Shown in pieces: positions 1 through 7,900 of a stretch of 64,000 bases of DNA; the stretch's first letter is position 1; each line of letters starts with the position of its first letter. The notes under the pieces were generated by a model that was not told where the DNA came from, did not search any database, and was given only the letters and a program-made list of their open reading frames with translations. Both the position numbers and the translations under genes were made by a program. The stretch is from assembly GCA_016180425.1 (NCBI GenBank), contig JACPBF010000010.1, positions 1 through 64,000 on the forward strand, in the 5' to 3' direction. The stretch is from Elusimicrobiota bacterium (GTDB lineage Bacteria > Elusimicrobiota > Elusimicrobia > 2-02-FULL-39-32).

Positions 1-227
1 AGGACGTAGAAAAGAATGAGTTAAAAGCTCAAAGGCAAAACGGCACGGAATTGTCTTTTCCAAGACATCATCCTTGACTTGTACTTTCAGAAAAGATCAC
101 CTTCCCACGAAGCCAAATTGAAATTTTTTCGCCGATCGAAAGAAATATTTTAACCCGGCAACTCGAAGGCAATAAGATTACTGTAACGGTTGACGATTTA
201 GAATTTGCTCGACAATTCAAATATCTG

Positions 228-851
228 ATGGATGCCTTTAGCCTTGGTGATAATGTCGAAAGACATATCGCGGACCGGCTGGAGGAAGCTTTTGCAAGAG
301 GCTATTCATGGATGTGGGCGATGTTGCATGAAAATGACCGCTTTGGCAGAACGTTTCAAGTTTCTGATTTAGGGTCAGAGACGAAGGTATTTGACGTCAG
401 TAACCCTAAGGCTGTACAAGATGCCATTATGCGAATGCTGAATCAAGTTGATCCTGAAGCCCTGGGAAAGAATAGCGGAATTGTATTTGTGGCTAAATCA
501 CAGGGCGAGTTGGACAATATGGTGAAGGGATTGAGATATGGATTAAAGTCAAACACCGAAGGTCTCCAAAAATTAAATGAACTCATAGTGGGCCAACAGT
601 TGCGTTTGCTTGTGGATCCAAACTTAGATGGAAAAATTCACGCTGATTTCGTATATCATCAGTTGGAAGATTGGAAATGGGCCAGCCTTGGCGTTCAAAT
701 CATGACTGATAGCATGGATCGATGGTTGGAAAGCTTTACAGCCAGAGTCCAAATTCTTTTGATTATGGGAATGCAGATGAGAGAGTACCGCAGCCTTGAG
801 GATATTAATAATAAATTTAGAGAGATACTGACGATTAACATTCAGGCATAG
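228..851 (+). CDS. Hypothetical protein, possibly the 3' part of an interrupted gene
   Basis: I do not recognise this 207-residue protein. It looks soluble and mostly helical, with no signal peptide, membrane segment or catalytic motif I can see. The first ATG is at 228, but the same frame is open back to position 78 and reads like protein. A lone TGA at 75-77 interrupts it, and the frame is open again to the left edge. No ATG, GTG or TTG lies between the TGA and 228. Either translation starts at 228, or this is the tail of a longer gene broken by a nonsense mutation. TGA recoding is unlikely because other genes here, such as murQ, end in TGA. The frame and end are clear; the function is unknown. 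Confidence 0.5.
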   Translation: MDAFSLGDNVERHIADRLEEAFARGYSWMWAMLHENDRFGRTFQVSDLGSETKVFDVSNPKAVQDAIMRMLNQVDPEALGKNSGIVFVAKSQGELDNMVKGLRYGLKSNTEGLQKLNELIVGQQLRLLVDPNLDGKIHADFVYHQLEDWKWASLGVQIMTDSMDRWLESFTARVQILLIMGMQMREYRSLEDINNKFREILTINIQA

Positions 852-958
852 ATCTCTGAATCAAGTATTGATACTTTTACCACAAACGATTTCCTGTTTT
901 GTCTCTTAAGGGAAAAATTTACTTAAAAAAAGTTCAATATGATAGAATAATTGAGTTC

Positions 959-2476
959 ATGGATATCTTTCAATGGTTTCCTGGGAACACCAATTTAAGT
1001 TGGGAAGATTATTCTCTCCTCCTTTTCCTTATCTTCTTTTCTTTATTTATTGGGATTTTTGCCGGTAAAAAAGAAGAGAATACTCAGGATTTCTTTTTAG
1101 GTTCAAGAAAAATTCCTTGGTGGGCTGCTTGCCTTTCTTTTGTAGCCACAGAAATTAGCGCGGTCACTATTATTTCTGTGCCGGCAGTAGCCTTTACGGA
1201 AAATTGGCAGTATGCTCAATTTTTTATTGGCTCTTTTCTGGCGCGGGTCGTGATCGCCACACTTTTTATTCCAGCCTTTTATCATTATAATTGCTCTTCT
1301 ATTTATGAGTTCTTGAACTATCGTTTTGGCCCGCACACCCAAACCACAGCTTCTATTTTTTTCTTTATAACGCGCTTGTTGGCTTCTGGGGTTCGTTTAA
1401 TGGCTGCTTCTTTGGCGGTCAGTGTGTTGATTGGCTGGCATATTCTCCCAACCATTTTATTATTTTCTGTGGTGAGCATGATTTATATTGCCTGGGGCGG
1501 AATTAAAGCAGTGATTTGGACCAATGTGATTCAAGCTTTAACTTTTCTTTTAGGCGGGACCATTACAATTTTATTTTTGTTGTATCAGATTGAGGGAGGT
1601 TTAAGCAGTGTAATCCAAATTGCAGGAGATGCGGGAAGACTGCATGTTTTTAATTGGGGGCCCAGCGGGAATGAAACCCAAGGAATTGTCCTGATAAAAA
1701 AATGGCTGATGGATCCTAATATCTTTTGGATCGCCACTTTAAATGGCCTTTTTGGTTCTATGGCCGCATTTGGCACAGATCAGGAACTAATGCAACGTTT
1801 ATTAACCGTAGAGACTAGGGAAAAAAGCCAGAAAACTATGATGCTTACCACCTTGGGAAGTTTCGCGGTCTTAATGATTTATCTTTCCATAGGTTCTTGC
1901 CTTTTTGCTTTTTATGCTCAGCATAGTTCAATTGTTCTTCCAGAAAAGATGGATAAGATTTTTCCTTTTTTTATAGAACAGAGCATGCCGGCTTTTATGC
2001 GAGGGCTAATGCTTTCTGCAATTGTGATGGCAAGCATTGATTCTCCTTTAGGTTCACTTACTACATCTTTTGTAACGGATATTTATCGGCCTTTGGTATA
2101 TAAAAATGGAACTGAGAAACATTATCTTTTCGTTTCCCGCATGGGAGTGGTTTGTTTTGGAATTGCGCTCGCTGTGATCGCATATTTTTTTAGCCATTTT
2201 GATAAAATTCTTTGGCTAGCTTTTAAAATCGGCGGGGTTACCTACGGCTCTTTACTCGGAATCTTTTTGTTGGGCTTATGCACTAAAAGAAGAGTCAATA
2301 AGTTAAATATTTTTGCCATGGGTTTTTCAGCTCTGTGCATGTTAGTTTTACTCATTCTTTCAGAAAAAAAGATGATTGCTTTGGGTTGGAGCTGGCTATT
2401 AATCATTGGCACTTGTTTGACCTTTGCGATTGGTTGGCTGGGAGGGAAAAAAGAGAGTGAAAGTGTTGTATCATAA
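959..2476 (+). CDS. Sodium/solute symporter (SSS family), possibly for amino sugars
   Basis: A 505-residue polytopic membrane protein of the SSS (SGLT-like) family, importing a solute with Na+ across the inner membrane. It has about 13 hydrophobic segments. The first half carries the family's unwound first helix (FVATEISAVT), and the later helix shows an ASIDSPLGSLTTS stretch in the position of the conserved Na+-site serines, followed by VTDIYRP. The ATG at 959 is preferred over an in-frame TTG at 899, which would add an unusual charged 20-residue tail. It overlaps the start of murQ, and anmK and namZ lie downstream, so N-acetylmuramic acid or another amino sugar is a plausible cargo. That is inference; the family also carries sugars, sialic acid and amino acids. 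Confidence 0.85.
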   Translation: MDIFQWFPGNTNLSWEDYSLLLFLIFFSLFIGIFAGKKEENTQDFFLGSRKIPWWAACLSFVATEISAVTIISVPAVAFTENWQYAQFFIGSFLARVVIATLFIPAFYHYNCSSIYEFLNYRFGPHTQTTASIFFFITRLLASGVRLMAASLAVSVLIGWHILPTILLFSVVSMIYIAWGGIKAVIWTNVIQALTFLLGGTITILFLLYQIEGGLSSVIQIAGDAGRLHVFNWGPSGNETQGIVLIKKWLMDPNIFWIATLNGLFGSMAAFGTDQELMQRLLTVETREKSQKTMMLTTLGSFAVLMIYLSIGSCLFAFYAQHSSIVLPEKMDKIFPFFIEQSMPAFMRGLMLSAIVMASIDSPLGSLTTSFVTDIYRPLVYKNGTEKHYLFVSRMGVVCFGIALAVIAYFFSHFDKILWLAFKIGGVTYGSLLGIFLLGLCTKRRVNKLNIFAMGFSALCMLVLLILSEKKMIALGWSWLLIIGTCLTFAIGWLGGKKESESVVS

Positions 2477-3359
2477 GCTTCCTACAGAAAAGAGCAATTC
2501 TAAATCAAAGTTTTTGGATACCCTTACGCCTCAACAAATCTTTTCTTTAATGAATCAGGAAAACTTTAGAATCCCTAAAGCGATTGCCAATCAGAAAGAA
2601 AAAATAATTAAAGCAATTGATTTAATGGCCATCAGTTTAAAAAATGGAGGCCGCATTTTTTTTGTAGGAGCTGGAACCAGCGGCCGTTTAGGAGTCTTAG
2701 AATCCGCAGAGCTTCCTCCTACTTTTGATACTCCGCCAAGTTTAGCGCAAGCCTGGATGGCAGGAGGAAAGAAATCCGTGTTTAGGTCAAAGGAAGGGGC
2801 AGAAGATGAACAGATACAAATTAGAGAACTTGTTTCTAGAAAAGTTAAAAAAAATGATCTGGTGATTGGCATTGCAGCCAGCGGGATTACTCCTTTTGTT
2901 TTAAGCGCGTTAGAACAGGCAAAAAAAATAAATGCAAATACAATTTTAATCACCTGTAATTCACAAAAATCCATTGCTAATGCAGCTCAGGTGGTGATTG
3001 CTTTAGAAGTTGGGTCTGAAATCATTGCTGGCTCTACTAGGCTTAAGAGCGGCACAGCGACTAAAATGGTTTTAAACATGTTGACCACTATTAGCATGGT
3101 GCGGTTAGGCAAAGTCTATGGAAACCGTATGGTAGATTTGCAAGCTAGATCTAAGAAACTTAAAGAACGCGGAATTCGTTTAGTTCAGGAGATTGCTGGT
3201 TTAAATAGATCAAAAGCGCTTACAGCATTAGCCAAAGCTCATTGGAACGTTAAAACAGCGATTGTCATGGTGAAAAAGAATCTTTCTTACGATGCAGCTA
3301 AAACAGAACTTAAGCGCCAAGAAGGTTTTTTAACTAAAATTTTACAGGAGAAGTTTTGA
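2457..3359 (+). CDS. murQ: N-acetylmuramic acid 6-phosphate etherase
   Basis: MurQ cleaves the lactyl ether of MurNAc-6-phosphate to give GlcNAc-6-phosphate and D-lactate in peptidoglycan recycling. The SIS-domain signature GAGTSGRLG lies at residues 71-79 when counted from the GTG at 2457. The two glutamates equivalent to E. coli Glu83 and Glu114 appear as Glu85 (LESAELPPTF) and Glu116 (EGAEDEQ). From this GTG the protein is 300 residues, against 298 in E. coli, and a GGAGGG Shine-Dalgarno sits at 2441-2446; an upstream start at 2424 would add a poor N-terminus. The start lies inside the symporter gene, so the two are probably translationally coupled. anmK downstream would supply the substrate from anhydro-MurNAc. 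Confidence 0.95.
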   Translation: MKVLYHKLPTEKSNSKSKFLDTLTPQQIFSLMNQENFRIPKAIANQKEKIIKAIDLMAISLKNGGRIFFVGAGTSGRLGVLESAELPPTFDTPPSLAQAWMAGGKKSVFRSKEGAEDEQIQIRELVSRKVKKNDLVIGIAASGITPFVLSALEQAKKINANTILITCNSQKSIANAAQVVIALEVGSEIIAGSTRLKSGTATKMVLNMLTTISMVRLGKVYGNRMVDLQARSKKLKERGIRLVQEIAGLNRSKALTALAKAHWNVKTAIVMVKKNLSYDAAKTELKRQEGFLTKILQEKF

Positions 3360-3455
3360 TGTGTCTCTTGAGGGCTTTGAAGCTGTCCAACGAGGATCAA
3401 TTTTTCGCAATTTTTTCTCTTGATTGGGTACCTCAATCTACTAAAGAGACATCCC

Positions 3456-3484
3456 TTGTCTTATTAGACTTATTGTAGTATAAT
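3456..3484 (+). promoter_or_regulatory. Sigma70-type promoter of the nucleotidyltransferase pair
   Basis: TTGTCT at 3456-3461 and a perfect TATAAT at 3479-3484 are separated by 17 bp. Transcription would start near 3491, about 30 nt before the ATG at 3520. The -10 box and the initially transcribed region are covered by repeated half-sites (3472-3521), as expected for an autoregulated promoter. Confidence 0.65.
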
Positions 3485-3521
3485 ATACAATAAATTGTAT
3501 ATATAAATACAATAATTGTAT
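3472..3521. promoter_or_regulatory. Cluster of five palindromic half-sites, putative operator
   Basis: ATTGTAG/ATTGTAT and its complement ATACAAT alternate five times: 3472-3478 (ATTGTAG), 3485-3491, 3494-3500, 3507-3513 and 3515-3521. The start-to-start steps are 13, 9, 13 and 8 bp. The sites at 3485 and 3494 form a 16-bp palindrome, and the last half-site overlaps the ATG of the next gene. The array covers the -10 box and the leader. Such arrays are typical of cooperative autorepression in toxin-antitoxin loci; the binding protein is unknown. A chance pattern in AT-rich DNA is unlikely given exact repetition of a 7-mer in alternating orientation. Confidence 0.6.
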
Positions 3522-4104
3522 GAATAAATATAGAGTTGATAAAGAATGGCTGTGGCTTGTCCTTGAGGGCTGGAGTAACTATCTCCCCCGAAAGATACAT
3601 TTGGTCGCTTGCGGAGGGACAGCATTAACTCTCCAAGATATTAAGCCTTCAACCAAAGATGTTGATTTTTTAGTTCCAATAAAGGAAGAGTATGATAGCT
3701 TAATTTATACCATTCGTAAGTTGGGCTATGAAAATACTACAGGGTTTGGGTGGTCTAGAGGAGATTCCCTTGTTTTTGATTTATTCCCTGGGAGCAGGGT
3801 CTATATTACAGAATTGCTTGAATCACCATTGAAAAGGGGTAACCATACATTAATCAAAAAATTTAAGAAAATTACGGTATGTCTCTTGAATGACTATGAT
3901 TTGATTATCACGAAGATGTTTAGAGGATCAGTAGTAGATATAGAGGATTGTCTTAGCTTGATTCGGAATAGGGGTAAGAATATTAATATTCAAAAGTTGG
4001 TATCTAGGTATAAAGAAACAGCGCAATATGACGTAAATCCTGAAAGGATGAATCAAAACTTAGATGCTTTATTAAGACATCTGCCAAAATCTTTTTTAAA
4101 ATGA
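3520..4104 (+). CDS. Nucleotidyltransferase-like protein (DUF6036/AbiEii-like fold), putative toxin-antitoxin component
   Basis: A 194-residue protein with the minimal nucleotidyltransferase signature: CGGTALTLQD from residue 31 followed by STKDVDFLV, with Asp47 and Asp49 as probable metal ligands. This layout (GG, helix, T-x-D-x-D) is seen in DUF6036 and AbiEii-type proteins, many of which are toxin-antitoxin or accessory components. It has its own strong promoter and an operator array upstream, and it overlaps the next gene by 4 nt (ATGA), so the two should be co-translated. The exact subfamily and any toxicity are inferred. A housekeeping tRNA-modifying role is less likely given the small size and isolated setting. 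Confidence 0.65.
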   Translation: MNKYRVDKEWLWLVLEGWSNYLPRKIHLVACGGTALTLQDIKPSTKDVDFLVPIKEEYDSLIYTIRKLGYENTTGFGWSRGDSLVFDLFPGSRVYITELLESPLKRGNHTLIKKFKKITVCLLNDYDLIITKMFRGSVVDIEDCLSLIRNRGKNINIQKLVSRYKETAQYDVNPERMNQNLDALLRHLPKSFLK

Positions 4105-4784
4105 ATCAGGAACCTAAAACTCTTTTAGCAGCATTAAGTCTGTATGGGTATCCATTAATGGAACCAGAGATGAAACCAGATCCTTATCAATTATTGGTAT
4201 CGTTGGTAAAAAGCAGGGATGCTCGTCTCCTAGAAGGCTTTCCTGTAGTTTTGGCAAATATTTTATCACAAAAAGATACTCTATTTAAGTTAGCGCGAGC
4301 AGAGAGTTTATGCCGTTCCACCAAAGATCGTCAGCTTTTAAGGTATCTTTATAGGCTTTCTTTTCAGTTGTTTGACCTTTATGATTTTGAATTTTCACAG
4401 CTCAATCGTTCTAATAGTGGATGGTTATTAGATGAACAACTAAAGAACAAATTGGCTAATGATCGCCTGCTAAAATTTAAAGGCATTCAACTCGATCCTA
4501 GACGTTTAAAGAGGGTATTTTTGGATTATGTAGTGAATAATCGAAATTTTCAGGGAAGATCTTTAGAGGAAAAATTGAAGTTAAAAGAGGAGTTTAGGCG
4601 AGAATACTATCTTTCACTTCTTCTTTCTCCTAAACAGAAAGAACTGTTGAACAAACGATTAGATGGAGAATCTATGACAAAGACAGAGAGAGAATATTTT
4701 TCCCGAGTTGTTAGAAAAAAGCTGCAAGCTTTAATAAACCCTAATTTGCATGAGCTAGCTAGACAAGCATTGCAAAAAAATTAA
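4101..4784 (+). CDS. Unknown charged helical protein, partner of the nucleotidyltransferase
   Basis: A 227-residue protein I do not recognise. It is rich in Leu, Lys, Arg and Glu and looks all-helical, with a strongly charged C-terminal half and no membrane segment. It starts inside the end of the nucleotidyltransferase gene (ATGA overlap) and stops 2 nt before the purine nucleoside phosphorylase gene. The coupling suggests a dedicated partner, either cognate antitoxin or regulator. I see no clear helix-turn-helix, so it may act by protein-protein contact. Function is not assigned. Confidence 0.6.
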   Translation: MNQEPKTLLAALSLYGYPLMEPEMKPDPYQLLVSLVKSRDARLLEGFPVVLANILSQKDTLFKLARAESLCRSTKDRQLLRYLYRLSFQLFDLYDFEFSQLNRSNSGWLLDEQLKNKLANDRLLKFKGIQLDPRRLKRVFLDYVVNNRNFQGRSLEEKLKLKEEFRREYYLSLLLSPKQKELLNKRLDGESMTKTEREYFSRVVRKKLQALINPNLHELARQALQKN

Positions 4785-4786
4785 AA

Positions 4787-5587
4787 ATGCAGAAGCATCT
4801 AAGAAAAAAATTATTTCCTAAAGATTTTACCCCAGAAATTGGGATTATCTTAGGTTCTGGAATGGGTCAGAGTTTTTCAGGCTTAAAAATTATTGCCCAG
4901 ATTCCTTACGCAGCTATTCCTGGATTTGTTGTCCCAACCACTCCTGGCCATCCCGGGAAACTCCTTCTTGGAACTTTAGCAGAAAAAAAAGTTGCTATTT
5001 TTTTAGGGCGCATTCATTATTATGAAGGGTTCCCCATGGAGAAAGTTGTACAGACAGTGAAACTAGCTGGGGACTTAGGGATAAAAACTTTGATCCTTAC
5101 CGCAGCAGTGGGTGCCATCAATAAGAGCTATAGGATGGGACAATTGGTTGTTATTAAAGACCATATTAATGCAATGGGAACCAATCCTTTGATTGGAATG
5201 CGTTCACTCGTAGATGGGGATCAGTTTGTAGATATGACTGATTGTTATTCTAAACAGTTGCAAAAGATAGCTCTTAAGATCGCTCGGGGATTGCGCATGC
5301 GGATCGCTTCTGGCGTCTATTGCGCTGTTAGCGGTCCATCTTATGAGACAAAAAGTGAAATAAGAGCTTATCAAGTTTTGGGAGCAGATGTCATGGGAAT
5401 GTCTATGGTTCCGGAAGTGATTGCAGCTCGATTTTTAGGGCTGGAAGTTTTAGGTTTAGCTTTAGTGACCAATATGTGCGCTGGCATTTCAAAAGAGAAG
5501 TGTTCCCATGAAGAAGTTCTAAAAACAGGAAAGCAATTTCAGATACCGTTAACTCAGATAATTGAACAAATAGTGCGGTCAATCTAA
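4787..5587 (+). CDS. punA: Purine nucleoside phosphorylase, trimeric inosine/guanosine type
   Basis: This enzyme splits inosine or guanosine with phosphate to base plus ribose-1-phosphate in purine salvage. It is 266 residues, the usual size of the trimeric family. Visible motifs are the phosphate loop GSGMGQS (residues 23-29), TTPGHPGKL with a conserved His near 55, GPSYET at 183-188 with Glu191, and MSMVPE. The purine-binding Asn is Asn229 in TNMCAGI, where most relatives have Ala-Ala-Gly. It follows the nucleotidyltransferase pair by only 2 nt, so that pair now sits between murQ and this gene and probably drives it. Methylthioadenosine phosphorylase is a related alternative but would usually have a different GPS-loop context. 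Confidence 0.9.
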   Translation: MQKHLRKKLFPKDFTPEIGIILGSGMGQSFSGLKIIAQIPYAAIPGFVVPTTPGHPGKLLLGTLAEKKVAIFLGRIHYYEGFPMEKVVQTVKLAGDLGIKTLILTAAVGAINKSYRMGQLVVIKDHINAMGTNPLIGMRSLVDGDQFVDMTDCYSKQLQKIALKIARGLRMRIASGVYCAVSGPSYETKSEIRAYQVLGADVMGMSMVPEVIAARFLGLEVLGLALVTNMCAGISKEKCSHEEVLKTGKQFQIPLTQIIEQIVRSI

Positions 5588-5621
5588 TGTACTGTCCCAG
5601 TAACGGCTTTACAATCTTTAC

Positions 5622-5888
5622 TTGATGGCAGTCATTGCAAAGTCAGACTTATTTATAAAAAGTAATACTTCTTCTATAATTACATTACTTAGGGGGTTCG
5701 ATTATTATAATCCAGTAATCGGTGAAATCGAATCCAAAGGTACAGAGCAAATTGCAATGTGGTTTCTAGACACTGATTATGATGAACGCAGTTTGTATCC
5801 AGGTCACATTTTCTTTACTGAAGGCGATCCCAAACATGATTGCTCCCGACTTACTAAGGCCTTAAATGGAGAAGTAAACGAGGATTGA
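5622..5888 (+). pseudogene. Remnant of a site-specific DNA methyltransferase C-terminus
   Basis: An 88-codon frame whose middle (IAMWFLDTDYDERSLYP, preceded by DYYNP and an acidic/Gly stretch) resembles the C-terminal end of large adenine-specific DNA methyltransferases of type III-like restriction systems, recalled from family knowledge. The catalytic domains are absent and no methylase sequence precedes it, so it would be a leftover 3' fragment. It lies in a stretch with other broken accessory genes. If the resemblance is wrong, this is simply a short hypothetical gene. Confidence 0.4.
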
Positions 5889-5896
5889 ATAGATAA

Positions 5897-6382
5897 ATGA
5901 ACATATCAAAAAATAACTACGCTTTTATAGATAGTCAAAACCTGAATCTTTCCATAAAAGATCAAGATTGGAAATTGGATTTTCGAAGGTTCAGAAAGTA
6001 TCTCCTAGATAAATATGGTGTTATAAAAGCATTTTTGTTTATTGGATATGTTCCAACACAATAGAGTCTTTATACCTCATTGCAAGAATACGGCTATATT
6101 GTTGTTTTTAAACCAACTCTAGTTCTAGGGGGTGGAAGAATTAAGGGAAATGTAGATGCGGAACTTGTATTGCATTCAATGATTGAATTCCCTCAATATG
6201 AAAAAGCAATTATTATAACCGGGGACGGTGATTTTCATTGTTTGATAGAATATCTTAAAAAACAGAACAAACTTAAAAAACTAATAGTTCCCAATCGCCA
6301 TAAATTTTCTTCCCTCTTGAGAAAATTTTCTCCAGACATGGCATTTATGAATGATTTGAGAGGCAAGTTAGAGTACAAATAA
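5897..6382 (+). pseudogene. NYN-domain (LabA-like, PIN-fold) nuclease gene with an in-frame amber stop
   Basis: From the ATG at 5897 the frame reads a typical NYN start (AFIDSQNLNLS, with the first catalytic Asp) for 55 codons and meets TAG at 6062-6064. The same frame then continues without a shift through GGGRIKGNVDAELVLHSM and IIITGDGDFHCL, which hold the remaining acidic residues, to a TAA at 6382. The two halves together give one complete domain of about 160 residues, so a single nonsense change has split the gene. NYN proteins are presumed ribonucleases. It may be dead, suppressed, or re-started internally near 6080. A sequencing error cannot be excluded. Confidence 0.75.
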
Positions 6383-6383
6383 A

Positions 6384-6423
6384 AAGAGGCATTCCGCGGG
6401 ACGAGCCCTTTGGATAGCCTCTT
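6384..6423 (+). repeat. Hairpin immediately after the NYN gene
   Basis: AAGAGGC (6384-6390) pairs with GCCTCTT (6417-6423). After a 2x2 internal loop, TCC (6393-6395) pairs with GGA (6412-6414), enclosing a GC-rich loop. It begins one base after the NYN stop codon. No clean U-tract follows, so it is a poor classical terminator. It could instead stabilise the 3' end or be a target of the nuclease itself. Confidence 0.45.
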
Positions 6424-6522
6424 ATCGTGATACGTTTAATTATAGCATGTTTTATTGATTTTTCAAGGAATTATATTTGTTCCCAAAAGATCAGGTAACG
6501 CCCATGTCTCGAGAGAGCATTT

Positions 6523-6538
6523 TTCACCAAGTGGTGAA
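6523..6538. repeat. Short hairpin within a fold-prone intergenic stretch
   Basis: TTCACCA (6523-6529) and TGGTGAA (6532-6538) form a tight stem. Nearby, 6571-6600 carries two more weak stems, including CCAGA paired with TTCTGG. The whole 6425-6618 gap before anmK holds no reading frame I can support. A structured leader or a degenerate mobile element is possible; no named RNA family is recognised. Confidence 0.3.
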
Positions 6539-6618
6539 GGGGTATGGAGACGAAGAAATCTCCTTACGTGAGGATTTGGGATCCAGATGAAACTTCTGGA
6601 CAGTACACACTTATGAAA

Positions 6619-6637
6619 ATGCAATATTCGGGTTTAA
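6619..6637 (-). repeat. Copy of the dispersed AACCCGAATATTGCAT intergenic repeat
   Basis: ATGCAATATTCGGGTTTAA matches, in reverse orientation, the arm of the inverted-repeat element found at 62803-62955. It lies 33 nt before the anmK start. Related copies are at 19864-19881 and 55997-56014, all between genes. Confidence 0.7.
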
Positions 6638-6669
6638 GGGAGTAGGTTTAAAAATTATAGTGTGAGAAC

Positions 6670-7776
6670 ATGTTAGCATTAGGCTTGATGTCCGGAACCT
6701 CTGGGGATGGGGTTTCTTGTGTTTTGGCAAATTTTAAAAATAGAAAATTTAAAATTTTGGCTTACAGAACATTTTCTTACCCAAAAGATATTCAAGAGAA
6801 GCTCAGCAGTCCTCAAATTTTAAAGGTTTCAGAAATCTCCTCTTTAAATTTTGAACTTGCCAAAATTTGGTCAAAAGTTTTGCTTCAATTGTTAAATGAC
6901 GTTAAAGTTTCTACCAAAAAAGTAAGCGTAATTGGTTCTCATGGTCATACTATTTTCCATGATCCTGATGGAAAAATTCCAAACACATTGCAGATTGGCG
7001 AGTCCTCTATTTTAGCTCAAAGCGCTGGAATCCCTGTGGTCTCAGATTTTAGGACCAGCGATATTGCCTTGGGAGGTTGCGGCGCTCCTTTAATTCCTTA
7101 TTTTGATTTTTATTTTTATGGTCAAGGCCCTGTGCGGGCATTCCAAAATATTGGAGGGATTTCCAATGTTGCGGTAGTTGGGAAAAAAGCAAAGAAGGTT
7201 CTTGCCTTTGACACAGGACCGGGCAATGTTTTGATTGATTGGGCAGTTAATAAAATTACAAAGGGAAAGTTAAAGTTTGACCCTGACGGGAAAATGGCAA
7301 AAAAGGGAAAAATCCGAATAGAAATAATAAAAAAGATGTTCCAACACTCTTATTTTAAAAGAAACCCGCCTAAATCAACAGGTAAAGAACTATTTAATGA
7401 AAATTTTATTCCACGGTTTCTAAAAGCAAATTTAAAAGAATCCCCTTATGATGTTTTACGCACTTTAACTTACTTTACAGCTTACTCCATTGCTCTTTCT
7501 TATGAAAAATTTGTTTTGCCGTTTTATTCATTAGAAGAAGTCGTAGTGAGCGGGGGCGGTTCTTTAAACAATACTTTAATGGAACATTTAAAAGTTTTTT
7601 TTTACCCCATTCCAGTTTTAACCATAGAGAACTGGAATATTCCTACCCAAGCTAAAGAACCTCTAGCTTTTGCTTTTTTTGCTTTACGAGCTATGCAAGG
7701 TAAAATCAATCATTGTCCAGAGGCGACTGGAGCGCGTTCTGCCGCGATTCTTGGGAAAATCACGCCGGTAAAATAA
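6670..7776 (+). CDS. anmK: Anhydro-N-acetylmuramic acid kinase
   Basis: AnmK opens and phosphorylates 1,6-anhydro-MurNAc with ATP to give MurNAc-6-phosphate, the substrate of MurQ. The 368-residue length matches the family (about 370). The N-terminal ATP-binding signature reads GLMSGTSGDGVSCVL at residues 5-19, followed by GSHGHTIFHDP, then FQNIGGISN and FDTGPGNVLIDW, all characteristic of this ASKHA-fold family. In most homologues the first motif is GTSLDG; here Gly replaces Leu. The catalytic Asp in GDG is retained. With murQ upstream and namZ downstream this is a recycling cluster, although promoters appear to separate the genes. Confidence 0.95.
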   Translation: MLALGLMSGTSGDGVSCVLANFKNRKFKILAYRTFSYPKDIQEKLSSPQILKVSEISSLNFELAKIWSKVLLQLLNDVKVSTKKVSVIGSHGHTIFHDPDGKIPNTLQIGESSILAQSAGIPVVSDFRTSDIALGGCGAPLIPYFDFYFYGQGPVRAFQNIGGISNVAVVGKKAKKVLAFDTGPGNVLIDWAVNKITKGKLKFDPDGKMAKKGKIRIEIIKKMFQHSYFKRNPPKSTGKELFNENFIPRFLKANLKESPYDVLRTLTYFTAYSIALSYEKFVLPFYSLEEVVVSGGGSLNNTLMEHLKVFFYPIPVLTIENWNIPTQAKEPLAFAFFALRAMQGKINHCPEATGARSAAILGKITPVK

Positions 7777-7900
7777 AGGAAATAGTTCATGAACTACAAA
7801 AGGGCATTTTTTTGTTTAGAAATAATGAATAGACTTTTTATCCTTTTTCATAAGTCAACCAAGGAATCATCCTATAATTTATTTAAAAGTTAGTTTTTCA

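Noticed and set aside
75-77. TGA read as a sense codon (recoded genetic code or selenocysteine)
   Set aside because: Ordinary genes such as murQ end in TGA, and no selenocysteine insertion structure is visible.
899-958. TTG start for the sodium symporter
   Set aside because: It would add an unlikely charged 20-residue N-terminus; the ATG at 959 gives a normal family start.
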